Shown: positions 10,601 to 21,724 of the stretch, one piece after another
Layout: every line of letters begins with the position of its first letter
Numbering within the stretch: position 1 is the stretch's first letter
Assembly: GCF_046630445.1 (NCBI RefSeq)
Contig: NC_092333.1
Location: forward strand, 186,840,001 to 186,904,000
DNA from: Rutidosis leptorrhynchoides
Lineage: Eukaryota > Streptophyta > Magnoliopsida > Asterales > Asteraceae
Direction of reading: 5' to 3'
Length of the DNA: 64,000 bases
The notes under the pieces: generated by a model
Database searches by the model: none
What the model was told of the DNA's origin: nothing
The model's input: the letters and a program-made list of their open reading frames with translations, nothing else
Translations under genes and position numbers: made by a program

Positions 10601-13027
10601 GTTAATTTAGTAAATTTAGAAGTCGAAAAGTGAGGGTTGTTACACCCGCTTTCAACTGTTCCATCCAATCGTCCCAAGAAATCTTTATCGTTGTATATAT
10701 ATTTATTATTTTGCTTGATAAACATGGAAAGAAAATCAAAACTATCATTCTTTTCTAAATCATTTACTGTTGAAGGTCCTGGATGCAATTTCTTGTAATC
10801 AAAAGAATCTAACGGAGGATATAGACCACCTTCCTTGTTCATCAAACTTTCAAATATTTCAATAATATCAATGTCGGCGATTTTGAGATTTATGATTATC
10901 CTACATTTGTATATGTTCAATGCTTTAGCTTCCTGTTTAACAACAACTTTCTCATCTTTAATAATACTTGTAGTAGTCTCTAATTCTTTCTATTTGTCTT
11001 CAACAACCATCTTCTCATGGGTAATTAAAGTATTATTCTTGTTTGCTTTTTTCAACTCGCTCACTGTGCCGAAAGGTGATCTTTTAACATATGTGGCTTT
11101 CCCATCTCTATAGCTCCTTCTTAACATTGGTGTCGCTACCTATACATTTGTATCAAACGGTTTTAAATCATTTACTATTGGTATGGATCCAGATACATAA
11201 CCATCGAAATAGTCTTCATCGTCCTTTAAAAAAATTTAAAAACAATGTCAAACATTCAGTTAAAGCACATAAAAAAATTTCAGCCTGTAACTTAAAAAAT
11301 AAAAAATATAATAAAAAAAGGGTAAAACAAAATACACTAGTATACTAGTAGCTACCTCAAAACTTTATTAGTATACAGTTTAAACTTTTGAAAAAAAGAA
11401 AGTATAGTATTGGTTACCTCAATCTCTTGAATTTTGAACTATGAAACTATCTCCAATTTTTCAATCCTTTGCTCCAGTTGTCTTATGATTTTCTTATCTT
11501 CATCTTTTGATTTTTTCAATTCTTTAATTAATTCACTATGTGCATTAATTTTCGAATCTTGTTCATTAATTCTATGTTGAAGTGAGGCTATAATGTGACT
11601 CGGATCTTTATTTTTATCGTCATTACATTGCCCAAATTGTGTTTCATTTGTTTCATTTGTCGCCTTCTCTTCATTTTTTTCATTTGTCGCCTCATCTTCG
11701 TTTGTTACAATCATTTCATCTTCTGTCCGAATAATTTCAACTTGATGATCTCCGTTTTAAAAAAAAATTCATACTATCAATCCACCACTTGCAACTAGAC
11801 TCATGTTTTGTGCTAATCAATTCTTGTAGTGGCAATTGATCTATTGTACAATTCTCCTGTGAACAAACAAAAAAAGATTATTTATTTTAAGAAAAAAATA
11901 AAATAAAAATATTGTATTTGTGTTGATCCATTGACAACCCAACAAACATTGCTAGTTACTCTAGGAAAAATCAAAATAAACTATAAGACGAGCAAAAACA
12001 AAATTTAAGCAAAAAAATTGTAGAACTCAAAATTGTTCTAATGTTTTTCATCATGATGTTCTCCAACACGTTCTACATTATGTTTTCTTTATTTCAAAAT
12101 ATAAAAATAAATTGTAACCTGTGTTTCCATCAGCTTGAAATAGTGATTGAATTTCGTTATCTTTTTCTTCCTCTTCCATTGTATTCCACGAGGTAGTTCG
12201 TTGACAACGTCCTTGACGACTGTTTTGACAGCATAGGCAGAAATCCTATTGTGGAAATTGTAAATTATATGTAAACTTTTACTTTAAATGCCCACGAAAA
12301 CCCAGCTAAATCATATGTCACGGTAGAGTCCATATCCTTTTTAATTGTTTTGGTTCTTAAAACATTAAACGTGTGCATCCATATGTATGAACCCCATGAA
12401 AACTGGTTCATTAAATTTAAGTCATCAAGTAAATGAAGAAAATTTATATCTATCATGTCTCGTGCCATCTTCCCAAGAAAGCATTCTTGAACTAACGATA
12501 CAATAGCTACACGCACACAATCCTCATCACTTCCTTTACCATTCCCAGAAAAAAAAAGTCTTTGTCATTTATCAATTTGACAAAATGTTCAACCTTAAAT
12601 CAATTGTTAGTGTGATTTTTTAATACACGTGATGCAAATCTAGGCATAGTTTTAGCCTTATCTCCCCCAACATAATGTTTAAAATTAGCGTTCGGCCTAA
12701 AACGCATACCAGTTACCAAACAAAACTCATGTCTACCACATCTAATATTGTAATCATAAATCTCTTTAAACCAAATTCTTCTGGCTCCTCTTTTAGTTTG
12801 CATTCATCTGGTCGAGAAATCTGATTTTGGAGTAAAAAGTGGATATAACCAGGGTCGGTGTAGAGACACTTTATATCTAACCAATAACTAAAGCAAGTGT
12901 TGTTGAAAAGTTTTCTTTGTTGAGTAGTTAGTCTAATCTTAATTTGTTTAATTCTACTCAGCTTGTTCCGACATGTTATTTTTGCTTCAAAACAATACCC
13001 CTCCAGTAACTCATGTTTATAAAACAA
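7673..13027 (-). pseudogene. DUF1985/Ulp1-type gene, interrupted by a solo LTR
   Basis: Read right to left, the blocks follow the plant DUF1985-Ulp1 order. The N-terminal DUF1985 part at 13027-12600 includes CFSYWLDIK and REFCLVTG-like HEFCLVTGMRF. 12516-12265 includes FSWGSYIW and AGFSWAFK. A linker region follows, with a coiled coil at 11714-11439 and a charged block at 10920-10650. The protease entry is at 8383-8135 (HINGWGNMILLW), the His-Asp block at 8055-7870 (KHWISLVLDL, ELYDSF), and the Cys block at 7867-7673 (GDCGVWVC). All three triad residues (His, Asp, Cys) are present. Intron edges are good near 8445 (TAAGT donor), 8378 (TGCAG acceptor), 8152 (GTAATG donor) and 8070 (TTGTAG acceptor). 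Frame changes near 12780 and 7925 and the LTR insertion make it a pseudogene. A Mutator-like element origin is possible. Confidence 0.75.
8477..10644 (-). mobile_element. Solo LTR of a Tekay-type chromovirus
   Basis: A 2168-bp unit is flanked by a perfect 5-bp duplication CCCGC at 8472-8476 and 10645-10649. Read on the minus strand it starts TGTAACAACCC and ends GGGTGTGATA, so the terminal dinucleotide differs from the usual CA. Around 8700-8770 it has the block CACCTGAGATAAAACATGC followed by GTCAACC and a GTTGAGTGAAG stretch, which both Tekay LTRs in this window share. No internal region is present, so it most likely arose by LTR-LTR recombination. It splits the Ulp1-type gene just before its protease domain. 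Confidence 0.88.
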
Positions 13028-13485
13028 ATGTCATGCTCAATTTGTCAAACACATATCGAAAAACAGAAAACGTATGCTATAAAAAGTTATATTTGTAATT
13101 ATGCTTGACGAATAGTTAGCATAGATTCAAACGAAAATTGTAGAACATTCATATACAAAAAAGATCATTTATAACAAACATGTACAAAAGATCATTTAAC
13201 ACAACATGAAAGTTACGAATAAATACAGTTAGGACTCATATACAAATGATGATTGTTGCAACATCAAAGCATCTAAATAAATTCACACGCATTCACCATA
13301 AACTACAGTGCAAAAATAACATGTATACAAGGTGTTCGATGAAATGATTGACACAAATTCTATGAAAAAATCATCAAAAAAATTCAGGAATCTTATAAAA
13401 GCGTTTATATATCAACAATATAATAAATTAACATGCATACAAAGTTATCTTTTACCGTTTATTATTTAACGTTTATTCTTTCATA
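13028..13485. other. AT-rich spacer upstream of the minus-strand Ulp1-type gene
   Basis: I see no coding potential. One TGTAGAAC copy lies at about 13140. It may hold the promoter region of the minus-strand gene, or the missing 5' part of the LTR that follows; I cannot decide between them. Confidence 0.4.
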
Positions 13486-16276
13486 GATGGCCCACTAATG
13501 GGGCCCACCCTACCCCATTCAGCCGAACACTCCAAGGGAAGGAGTGTTTAGCCTTATTTTTCCCCATTTTGAATTTTTGCATTTCATTTTTCCATTTTTC
13601 TCATTTAACCTACATTTTAGTATTTGCTCTCCTCTCTTTCTCCTTTCTTGCTGTCGCCATCACTAAACCTAGACATTATCATCATCAATTAATTTCTAAC
13701 TTGGATCATTCAATTGCTTGCATATTCGGATTGCTCTCTTCATCCTCTACACGATTATATCTTTCTTTTCTCGATTATGGTATAAAACCTAATCCTAACT
13801 TTTTCATTTTTACTATTTTTAATGTTATTATGATTGTGTAGTACTTGTTTATTGTTGTATTGATGATTGAATGCGTAGAAATACTCGTTTGTGTACATTT
13901 TCGGTTTGATTAATTTTGGACAGTGGACTTTTTGATGAAATCAGTAAACTTAACAGTGTTTTTTGATAAAATAAAGTGTTTAGATAAGTTTCTCTCATAA
14001 ATACAATTATTTTGGACTTTGGATTCATGTTATTTCGAGTTTCGGATCAAAAGTTATGCTTGATTTAGTGTTTTAATGAAATTAAAATGTAAAAACGAAT
14101 GTAATCAATTTTAGTCCGACTTTGTGACCATTTTTGGAGTATAATGGATGTACTAGTGGGTTAGTATTTATTATTGGATGAACATTCATGTTCGGGTCAT
14201 CGAAATCCTAGCCACGGGTCACCCGAAATGGCTAAAACAAGATTTTAAACGGATTAATATTCTAAGTTGGTTCATGGCTATAGGTCACGACTTGTGAACT
14301 GGATTTAAGGTGTTCTTGAGTACACTAAGGTGTCGGGTGGTTTGGTTAGACGAGGATATATATAAAATTCAATGAAAAACGACACCCGGGGCTCAAGTTA
14401 TGACCCGACGAACTTTTAATTAAACTTATGGTTATAAAATTTGAACTTATGTTATAAATAATGATTCTCATTATTATTAAATTACTTATGATATAAAAGT
14501 AATTAATTTTAATAAAGACTTATGGTATATATTTATTATATCATTTAATACTTACTTTATGATTTAATTATACTTTTAATTAAACTTATGATTAATAATA
14601 CTTTTATTATTAATGAAAAATACTTATGATAAGTATTAAACTTATTTTATGAGATTATTATATCAAGACTTATAATAAATATTAATTAATTAATTATTTA
14701 TTTATTATAAGGCTTAGTTATTATTTAATTATAATTTAATTATTAAATACTTATGGTTTAATAATTATAATTAAAACTTATGATATGATTAATAATTCAT
14801 TATTAATGAATAATACTTATGATATGATTAAAAATTTATTATTAATTAATAATACTTATATTATGATTAATATTTAATTAATTAATTAAATACTTATGTT
14901 ATATTAATTATATCATTTAAACTTATGTTAACTTTATAATTCAATTTAATTTAATTAAACTTATGATATGACATGATTAAACATATATGACTTTAAATAA
15001 CATTATAACTTATATTATTAATATAATTTACACTTTAAAATTCAATGTTGACCAAGGTTGACTTTTGAGTTGACTTTCGGTTGACTTTGACTTTCAGTTG
15101 ACTTTTGTTGACTTTCTAATTAAGGAAACTTTCCTAAGTTAAAAACTTTTCAAAAATAGAAACTTTCCAAAAAATAGAAAGTTTCCAAAAATGAAAACCT
15201 GCTAAAAATAGAAACTTTCTAAAAATAGAAAGTACGTGTTATACGCTGTCCTGATCATACTGAAACATACCGAGTGTTGTTCTATGCTTATTTTGCAACA
15301 AGTACTATAGCTCTCATACTAAGACTTGACCTAAGTTAGTTATTTATATCGACCTGCTTTATTTATAGGTCGGCGTTGTGATCATTCTTGATCACTTTAC
15401 CATTTGATGTTCGCATTTTCTGTGTTGTTGTTTCGTTTACGTTAAGCGGAGTTATAGTCCCATTTTTTTTATTTTAAATCTTTTGGGATGAGAATACATG
15501 CAATTTATTTTATTTATTGGACACAAGTGGACATTGGTTTAAATTATTTATTGTGAGTCGAACGAAAATTTTTCCTAATCTGGTAATTTTAATCACTGGT
15601 TTCTACTGGTGAATGCGAATCCTATGGATAGATTTATCGGGCCTGACAGCCCCATATCGTGCTATTCGTGCTAGCAGTTACAGACGGAATGTATTAGTAC
15701 TTCGTATTTTGGAAGATATACATGTTCAGTGTATATTTTTATATTGGTTTTTGTTAAGGGTATGGAGTTGTTAAGTGATTACCAGGTGGCTCACGGGTTA
15801 ATGAAATAATATTTTATATATTTTCGAAGCATATAATTTTGTGGTCCAAAATGAGTTTTTATGTTTTCAAACATAAATTTTTATGGTTTAAATTAAATAT
15901 TGTTTGTAATATTAAACCTATAATTCAGTCAACATTTTTGTTGACAGTTTACTCGCATGTTTTCACATGTACTTGATTAATTGACTTCCGCTTTGGTAGA
16001 GAGTCTGCATGCATTTTGGCAGATTTTTGTTAAACATTAAACTTTGCATTCTATTTTGGTTTGTTAAATTATGGGTGTTTGGTTGACAATGTTTTGGTCA
16101 ACTTTGGATATTTTAATATGTTGGGTTTGTTTAAACTACATATTTTGATAAATTTCCTTTATAGAAAATTATTTTAAATAAAGAATGCAATGTTATTTAA
16201 TAAATTCATTTAGAGTTTCGATCAAGCTATGGGACCAAGTGACGGAGCCGTTAAGGGTACTTGACGGGTCGTCACA
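13486..16276 (+). mobile_element. Plus-strand Tekay-type LTR, 5' limit unresolved
   Basis: The right end GGGTCGTCACA and the region at about 15930-16010 match, in the opposite orientation, the conserved 3' part of the minus-strand Tekay LTRs. That region has CCTATAATTCAGTCAAC, TTTTTGTTGACAG, ACTTCCGCTTTGG. A degenerate initiator-Met-type site, CGGTATCAGAC, lies about a dozen bases beyond the end. I found neither a TG start nor a target duplication, so the left boundary given is the first convincing LTR-like base, not a mapped end. 14410-15010 is very AT-rich, with ACTTATGATATGATT-like repeats. No internal coding region follows. Confidence 0.6.
15048..15112 (+). promoter_or_regulatory. Cluster of seven TTGAC (W-box core) copies in the LTR
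   Basis: Seven copies of TTGAC, most as GTTGACTTT, occur within 65 bp of the plus-strand Tekay-type LTR. TTGAC is the core bound by plant WRKY factors. The density is far above chance for AT-rich DNA, but a tandem-repeat origin alone could explain it, and no function is shown. Confidence 0.45.
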
Positions 16277-16921
16277 CAAATTTTGACTGTAATACCTCGG
16301 TATCAGACATAGTTATCAAGTTCTATACTCTAACGAACGTCGTAATGCTAATGAATTGCACTTTTTGTTTATAGAATTTAGTAAATTAAGTAGTTAAAGT
16401 GAAATATGTTTTTTAGGGTTTGGATTTTGATTTGCAAACGAAACTTAGAATTCAGATTATTTTCCCCAAAAACTCCTTATGTAAATGATCGCCTAATATC
16501 ATTTCACAAAAAGTGCACAATAGGTCCATGATTTAATATAAAAGATTCTTAAATAGTCCCTGTACTATTTAGAAAAGTTTCAGAAAGGTCCCTGTCATAT
16601 GCTTTAAGTCGAAATACGAACAACTAATTTGAAATTCGAACACGTTCTACAATATATGTTCTACATTCATTAACTCAAGTGTTCTACATTTTATTTTTAC
16701 ATTATTTGTAAAAATATAAAAGGATGAAAACGGAATAAAAATATAATACGGGGACGATTAAGTTAAAATGTACGGTTAAAAGTGACGATCAAAATCACAA
16801 GATTCACGTTCTACAAAAAAAAAAAAAAAAAAAAACCTATTTCTACAAAAACCCCTCTTTCTACAAACCTTAATCAAATTCAATTTAAATTCAAAATTTA
16901 TCTGTTTCAACGATTCTTTCA
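16277..16921. other. Upstream region of the composite FCP1-like locus, rich in GTTCTACA
   Basis: No coding potential is visible. 16625-16700 carries ATTCGAAC and three GTTCTACA-type copies, and another lies at 16807 just before an A-run. These are the same words that make up the 6600-7430 repeat field, and they appear as complements upstream of the FAR1-like gene at 59870-60065. Confidence 0.5.
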
Positions 16922-17731
16922 ATGGCGACAACTAATGAAGTAATTGAATGCAGTGTGATGAAACTTACAAAGAGAAATCCATGGAATTACACACCTCCTA
17001 GTAATGTAAACCGATCAAAAGAAATCAGTCAAAACAAGCAAATTAGAGTAAGCTTAAATAATCAAGTTGCTAACACATCAGCTATAGATCGTGGAAAAAC
17101 CTAAGGTTATAAACAAATGATAAGATTTATGGAATCACGTCCTTTGAAATTAGCTTTTTTTGAAGACATTTTGATTATGCCTGAATTTTTAGTAGAATTT
17201 TGGTATACATGTTCGCTTAGTGAAGATGGTAGAAGTTTTACTGGTACAATATTACAGGCTAGTAGGAGAATTTCAATTGATGAAACTGATACAAGAATTG
17301 TTTTGGGGCTGCCTGATAGTAGAAGTTTTACGGCAGTTCCTAAGAAGAAGGAATATGAACGAATTCTTTCAAAGGTAGGATATACGGGTCGTCCAGATGG
17401 TAGAATTTTGGCTAAGTGTTTTACAAAGAAATGGAGGTTTCTGGTTGTAAGTATTAACAGATGTTTAACACATAAAACTGGAAGTTCTGATATTTTAAAC
17501 CAATTTGGGATATTAATTTTAAGTTCATTTATTAATGGGTTAGATATTGACTATGCTAAACTCTATTTAGAAGAGTTTGTTAGGTTACTGAAAGAACCTA
17601 CTAAGTGCTATCAAGTTCCTTTCATTAGACTTTTGTCATTGAGTTTTCGATATAAATTGGGTAAGAAACAGTATGAGGAGTTTCTAGAATCAAAAGATAC
17701 ACGGAGACAAAACACTGTTTCACGATATTAA
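16922..17731 (+). pseudogene. N-terminal domain of a composite locus, family unclear
   Basis: Two blocks in one frame, 16922-17104 and 17117-17731, are separated by one break. The second block (204 aa) reads as a folded domain with LAFFEDILIMPEFL, FWYTCSLSEDG, ISIDETDTRIVLGLP and KKWRFLVVSINRCL. Its layout resembles N-terminal domains of large plant repeat-borne proteins, which have a helix-rich region after a short beta hairpin with a DED/DET motif. I recognise the style but cannot name a family. An acidic stretch (17994-18236, rich in D and E) and a coiled coil (18245-18592) follow downstream on the same strand, leading into the FCP1-like exons. Confidence 0.5.
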
Positions 17732-17993
17732 TGACAAATATTGTAAATTAACGAGGCATATGAATAAATGGATTAAAAAGCAATATAAAGTACATGTTGT
17801 TGATGAATCTCCACCGAAAATTCGCACTAATGATGAAGATGAAGTAGATCAGACAGTCAAAGGAGTAACACAAGCGATATGTAAAAAAACACTCTTATTA
17901 TATTTTATATTTACATTTATTGTATTATAAAAACTTTTGTACACAAATTTATTCTATGTTTCCTAAAAAGAAACAAAAAATAATTATGTCAAG

Positions 17994-18592
17994 TTGTTGA
18001 CGATCGGTCAAGTCGGAGATCAAAGTCAAGACATGATTGTGGTAAATGTTGAAATGACAAATGTAGATGACCATGAAGAAGCTGATGCGGTCAATGCTGA
18101 AAAACAATCAAGTGAACAATTTTTTCATATCCCTATTGATGAAGACGATCATTCTGATCCTAATGAAGAGGATGATTTTGTTGAAGATCAAATAAAACAA
18201 AGTACAAAGAAAAAAACCTTAATGTTTTCACTGTAATCAGAAAATTGGAGAAGAAAGTACAGATGCTGATTAACGACGTAAAGACTGTGAAAAGTGATGT
18301 AAAAGACGCTACCTACGAGCTTAGAAATTTAAAGGAAAAAGTTCAGGAAATGGAGAAAAAGAACAGTGTATATGAGATTGTTTTGAGAACATCCTTTTCT
18401 AGAGTTGAACAAAAAGTTGGAGTTTTGGAGTCCAAGGCGGAAATGATTAAGGATGTACATGCTAAGGTTTTGGATGTTGAGGTTGATCTTGTGAATTTAA
18501 AAAACAATCGGCAGAATGAGAATAAAATGAAGACGATTAATGACTTTGTTGATGATACAAATTATGATCCTACGAAGAAGCTCATTGTGTAG
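17994..18592 (+). pseudogene. Acidic linker and coiled-coil blocks between the N-terminal and FCP1-like parts
   Basis: 17994-18236 encodes an acidic 80-aa block (HIPIDEDDHSDPNEEDDFVE). 18245-18592 encodes a 115-aa heptad-like helix (LEKKVQMLINDVKTVK, LRNLKEKVQEMEKK). The second block ends in YDPTKKLIV, which runs into the first motif of a HAD-type phosphatase, so this linker probably belongs to the same protein as the downstream exons. No enzymatic motif lies inside the linker. Confidence 0.5.
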
Positions 18593-19697
18593 GATATAAA
18601 TGGATTGCTTACCAATATTATATTTTGCCAAAAAAGCATTAAAAATGAAGATTACAGAACCGGAAACCACTCTGGTAAGTCTTAAAATCTATTTTTTATA
18701 TTATTTATATTTAAAAAAAATATTGTCACTTGTCAATTTAATTTAAATAACATTTCAGTGTTTAAAAGACTATACTGCGATCAGATTTTGAATTTCTGCT
18801 TCAGCAAGTTCAATGTGGGGATTTGGACATCACGAGAAGGGTAATCCTTTGGCATATAATGTAGTTATATATTAAGTAATATAAATTAAAACTATTTACA
18901 AATATTTAATGTGAATTATATTTAGGTATAATATGGATCTATAGTTGGATATCTGATGGCAAACAATGAAAATCGATTCATATTCTGTTGGGTAAGTATA
19001 TACATCCTGTTTAAAAAGTTTAATGATCAGAATTTAGAATGTAGAACATGATGTTCTACATGCTGTTCTACATTTTATTTTCTGCCTACTATGTATAAAA
19101 AATTTAACTTTTGCAGACGTCATACTATGAGAATGTTTCTTTGCAGGATTAAACAAAATGTGTTAAAAAAAATTAATAAAAACCACCCAGACAAAGACAA
19201 AAGGTATTTGTACTTCAAACCGCTTCATTTGTTGTGGGATAATCGTGAAAACAAACTTCCATGGAAACCAAGGGAGTATAATGAAACCAATATAGTTCTA
19301 ATAGATGATCCTCCAAAAAAGGCAATACTGAACCCAGTAAGTTGTGTTTGTTATGTAAATATTTATTTATTAATTATTAATTTAAAATGTAAAAACTGAT
19401 ATAGAAAAATGACTGAAATTTTCAGAAATACACTGCGGTGTTCCCATACACTTATAACCGGGATGATAAGAAAGATGATGGTATAAGTAATTGGTTATAT
19501 TGATTTTTATATTTTAAATAAGGTAGATATAATTAAAAAAATTTTAGAAAACACTTATAAAAAATATATAAAAATTTTAAATTCAATAATCTGGACAGGT
19601 CCTGACGGTGATTTTTGTAAGTACCTTGATTCGCTGGCAGCAGCTGATAGTGTTAAAAAATTTATTGAACATAATGAATTTGAACAGCCACCTATAT
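18571..19697 (+). pseudogene. FCP1/NLI-interacting-factor-like HAD phosphatase domain, multi-exon, 3' end lost
   Basis: FCP1-like HAD proteins are aspartate-nucleophile phosphatases; plant relatives often read DLNGLL at motif I. Here the order is KKLIV then DINGLL (about 18575-18611) and a GTAAGT donor at 18675. Exon 18759-18840 has LYCDQILNFCFSKFNVGIW. Exon 18926-18991 has SIVGYLMANNENRFIFCW, and 19116-19336 has NETNIVLIDDPPKKAILNP. Two short exons follow, with KYTAVFPYTYN and DGDFCKYLDSLAAADSVKKF then EHNEFEQPP. GT-AG borders flank nearly every block, so this is a genomic rather than a reverse-transcribed copy. A few in-frame stops mark it as decayed. It ends abruptly at about 19697 in antisense Tekay gag. 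Its fusion to the upstream blocks is inferred from strand and spacing. Confidence 0.72.
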
Positions 19698-20547
19698 GAT
19701 GCTTGTAGCATCTCTTGCACTGCGGGAGACTACCCTTGTAGTTAGGGTTCGAGCTGGGGTTCGGGTTGGAATTGTTTCCCTTGAAACTTTCATGCCTCTT
19801 AGCTGGGTTTTGATCAAAGACCCTTCCCTTGTTTCTGTCCCACTTACGTTTCTCATTACTAGCTCCCGATTCGAATTTCCCCTTTTCTGGTGCTTTGCTG
19901 ATAATTTGGTTCATTAGGGTGTGCGCCATGCGCATAGCTTCCGGGACATCAGCAGGTTTTGAAGAGGTGACATTTCCCTGAATGGACTTGGGAAGTCTCC
20001 ACAAATACCGTTCCATTCGCTTAAATTCCGGGGTAACCATCGTGGGGCACATCAGAGCTAATTCCAGGTACCTTCGGTTATAACCATCTAGATCGGTTCC
20101 CACAACCTTCAACTCCCAAAACTCAGCTTCCATTTTCTGAATCTCTGTTCTGGGGCAGTACTCCTCGATCATAGCCCCCTTAAATTCCTCCCACGGTGTA
20201 GCATAAGCCTCGTCAATACCCTTAGCCTGAGCAAGTGTGTTCCACCAGGTTAAAGCGCCATCCGACAGTGTACAGGAGGCATACTTAGTTTTGTTCATTT
20301 CTGAGCAGTTGCTCACACAGAACACAGCTTCTAATTTCTCAAACCATCTCGTCAGTCCAACTGGCCCCTTAGTATCACTGAAATTGTGGGGCTTGCAGCT
20401 TTGAAATTCCTTATAGGTACACCCGTTATGATTGTGCTGGTTAACAGGTGGAGCTTGGGGGTTAACATTCGCAATTGCAGCGGCTATTCGTTCAGTTATC
20501 ATTTCCTCAATCTGTGCTGCTGTGGGCGTTGATCTTTCGTTTGCCAT
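19697..20547 (-). CDS. Tekay-2 gag, N-terminal part (fossil)
   Basis: The gag starts MANERSTPTAAQIEEMI and contains the retrotransposon gag fold seen in Tekay-1, with matching motifs: CTYKEFQSCKP, GLTRWFEKLEAVF, GALTWWNTLAQ and DGYNRRYLELALMCP. It ends at the first zinc-knuckle-like block (CKRCYKHH), where the element is cut off. The remaining ORF codons belong to antisense FCP1-like DNA. This is a truncated fossil with no pol behind it. Confidence 0.85.
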
Positions 20548-20848
20548 TGATCTTCGAAACAGAAATTTTGACTTAAGTCAAAATCCAGCATTCAATAACT
20601 AGTAATATGGTATATGGTAACCAACATGGAATCAACACATCGCATGTAAATTAAGTAATGCAACTAGATACAGATACCACAAAATCATCATATAGTAACG
20701 TAAATAGAACACTGTACAGAAATTAAACAACACCAAGTTCCATTCATTAAATAAGAAAGTTGCATACATCCGCATACGGTTCGTACAATACATGAGTAAA
20801 ATATGAAACTACAAACGGGATTACATAATGAAATCTAATACAATAGCC

Positions 20849-21361
20849 CTATGGTGACGGTGGGTAAAGGATGTCCATCATGTGGGACACCTGGTCCTCG
20901 AGCTCAGTTACCCGAGCATGGAGGATATGCACTTCCCTTGTCAGTTCCTCGACGACGGGGGATGCTGGTAGGGCAGGCGGTGCAGATGGTACACGTAGAA
21001 CTGGTGGTGCAGATGATGCTGGTTGAGTTGGTGGTGCAGACGGTCCAGCACCAAAAGTAGATGGTGTGTAACGGGAAGCCTTACGCACGAATGGATCGGC
21101 AGGGTAAGGCACAACCCGCTTACGGGCGGTAACCCTAACCAACTGTTCGCGTGCGTCCATGAACGGTCTGCCTCCGTTAACCCCCGGAATAACAGTACCA
21201 TCGAAACGATACCGCTTCTTCGGCGGGGTAGAGGGCGGCTGCACGGGCGCCTCCTCAGGGTCCTCATCGGAATCCTCGTCGATGGAGTCATCAGATGATG
21301 AGTCGTCGGATGATGAGTCGTCTGAATCATCTGAAGGTGGATGTGCCTGACCGGTAGTCAT
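20849..21361 (-). CDS. Tekay-2 accessory ORF, 170 aa, acidic start and coiled-coil end (fossil)
   Basis: This ORF lies between the PBS and gag in the sense direction. It begins with an Asp/Ser-rich run (DDSDDSSSDDSSSDDS), then a short basic motif around KKRYRFDGTVIPGVNG, a proline/serine stretch, and a C-terminal amphipathic helix (EELTREVHILHARVTELE). I know no family. The VIPGVNGGRPF segment resembles VIPGENGDGPF in the neighbouring upstream ORF, which suggests an internal duplication. Such ORFs are not part of a standard chromovirus. Confidence 0.6.
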   Translation of the reverse strand: MTTGQAHPPSDDSDDSSSDDSSSDDSIDEDSDEDPEEAPVQPPSTPPKKRYRFDGTVIPGVNGGRPFMDAREQLVRVTARKRVVPYPADPFVRKASRYTPSTFGAGPSAPPTQPASSAPPVLRVPSAPPALPASPVVEELTREVHILHARVTELEDQVSHMMDILYPPSP

Positions 21362-21364
21362 ACG

Positions 21365-21724
21365 TCAGTATCTTCCAGGCGGGATCAGCACGACACGTCC
21401 ATCAGGAATGCATCTCGCCCAATGTCCATGCTCATTGCGGAAAGGACCGTCCCCATTTTCCCCAGGAATCACAGCACCACCAGAATGGTGCTGTGGCTCC
21501 GGGAGTCCTGGGTTAGGTGGAGCTGGAATATCCTCTAGGTCCCTGTCTCCATCTGAGATGATCATCAGGTCAGGTGCATGGCTACTGTCCCCAGAGGATG
21601 ATACGCCAGAGTCACTGGAGGGTAGCGATGACGGGATCTGTGAGTCGGCAGCAGTAGCAGGCGAGTCGACAGATGAATCTGAGTTGCTGTCCAAGTCAAT
21701 GATGATTGGCGGGATATCCGACAT
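21365..21724 (-). CDS. Tekay-2 accessory ORF, 119 aa, acidic (fossil)
   Basis: This is the first open frame after the primer-binding site. It is acidic and Ser-rich (LDSNSDSSVDSPATA) and ends with VIPGENGDGPFRNEHGHW, a segment shared in outline with the next ORF. Its position matches that of the acidic 204-aa ORF of Tekay-1. The function is unknown. Confidence 0.55.
   Translation of the reverse strand: MSDIPPIIIDLDSNSDSSVDSPATAADSQIPSSLPSSDSGVSSSGDSSHAPDLMIISDGDRDLEDIPAPPNPGLPEPQHHSGGAVIPGENGDGPFRNEHGHWARCIPDGRVVLIPPGRY

Noticed and set aside
13569-13841. A 90-aa hydrophobic open frame resembling a small membrane protein
   Set aside because: It lies in the LTR-like region where a transcribed leader is expected. 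There is no family match and the composition simply reflects T-rich DNA.
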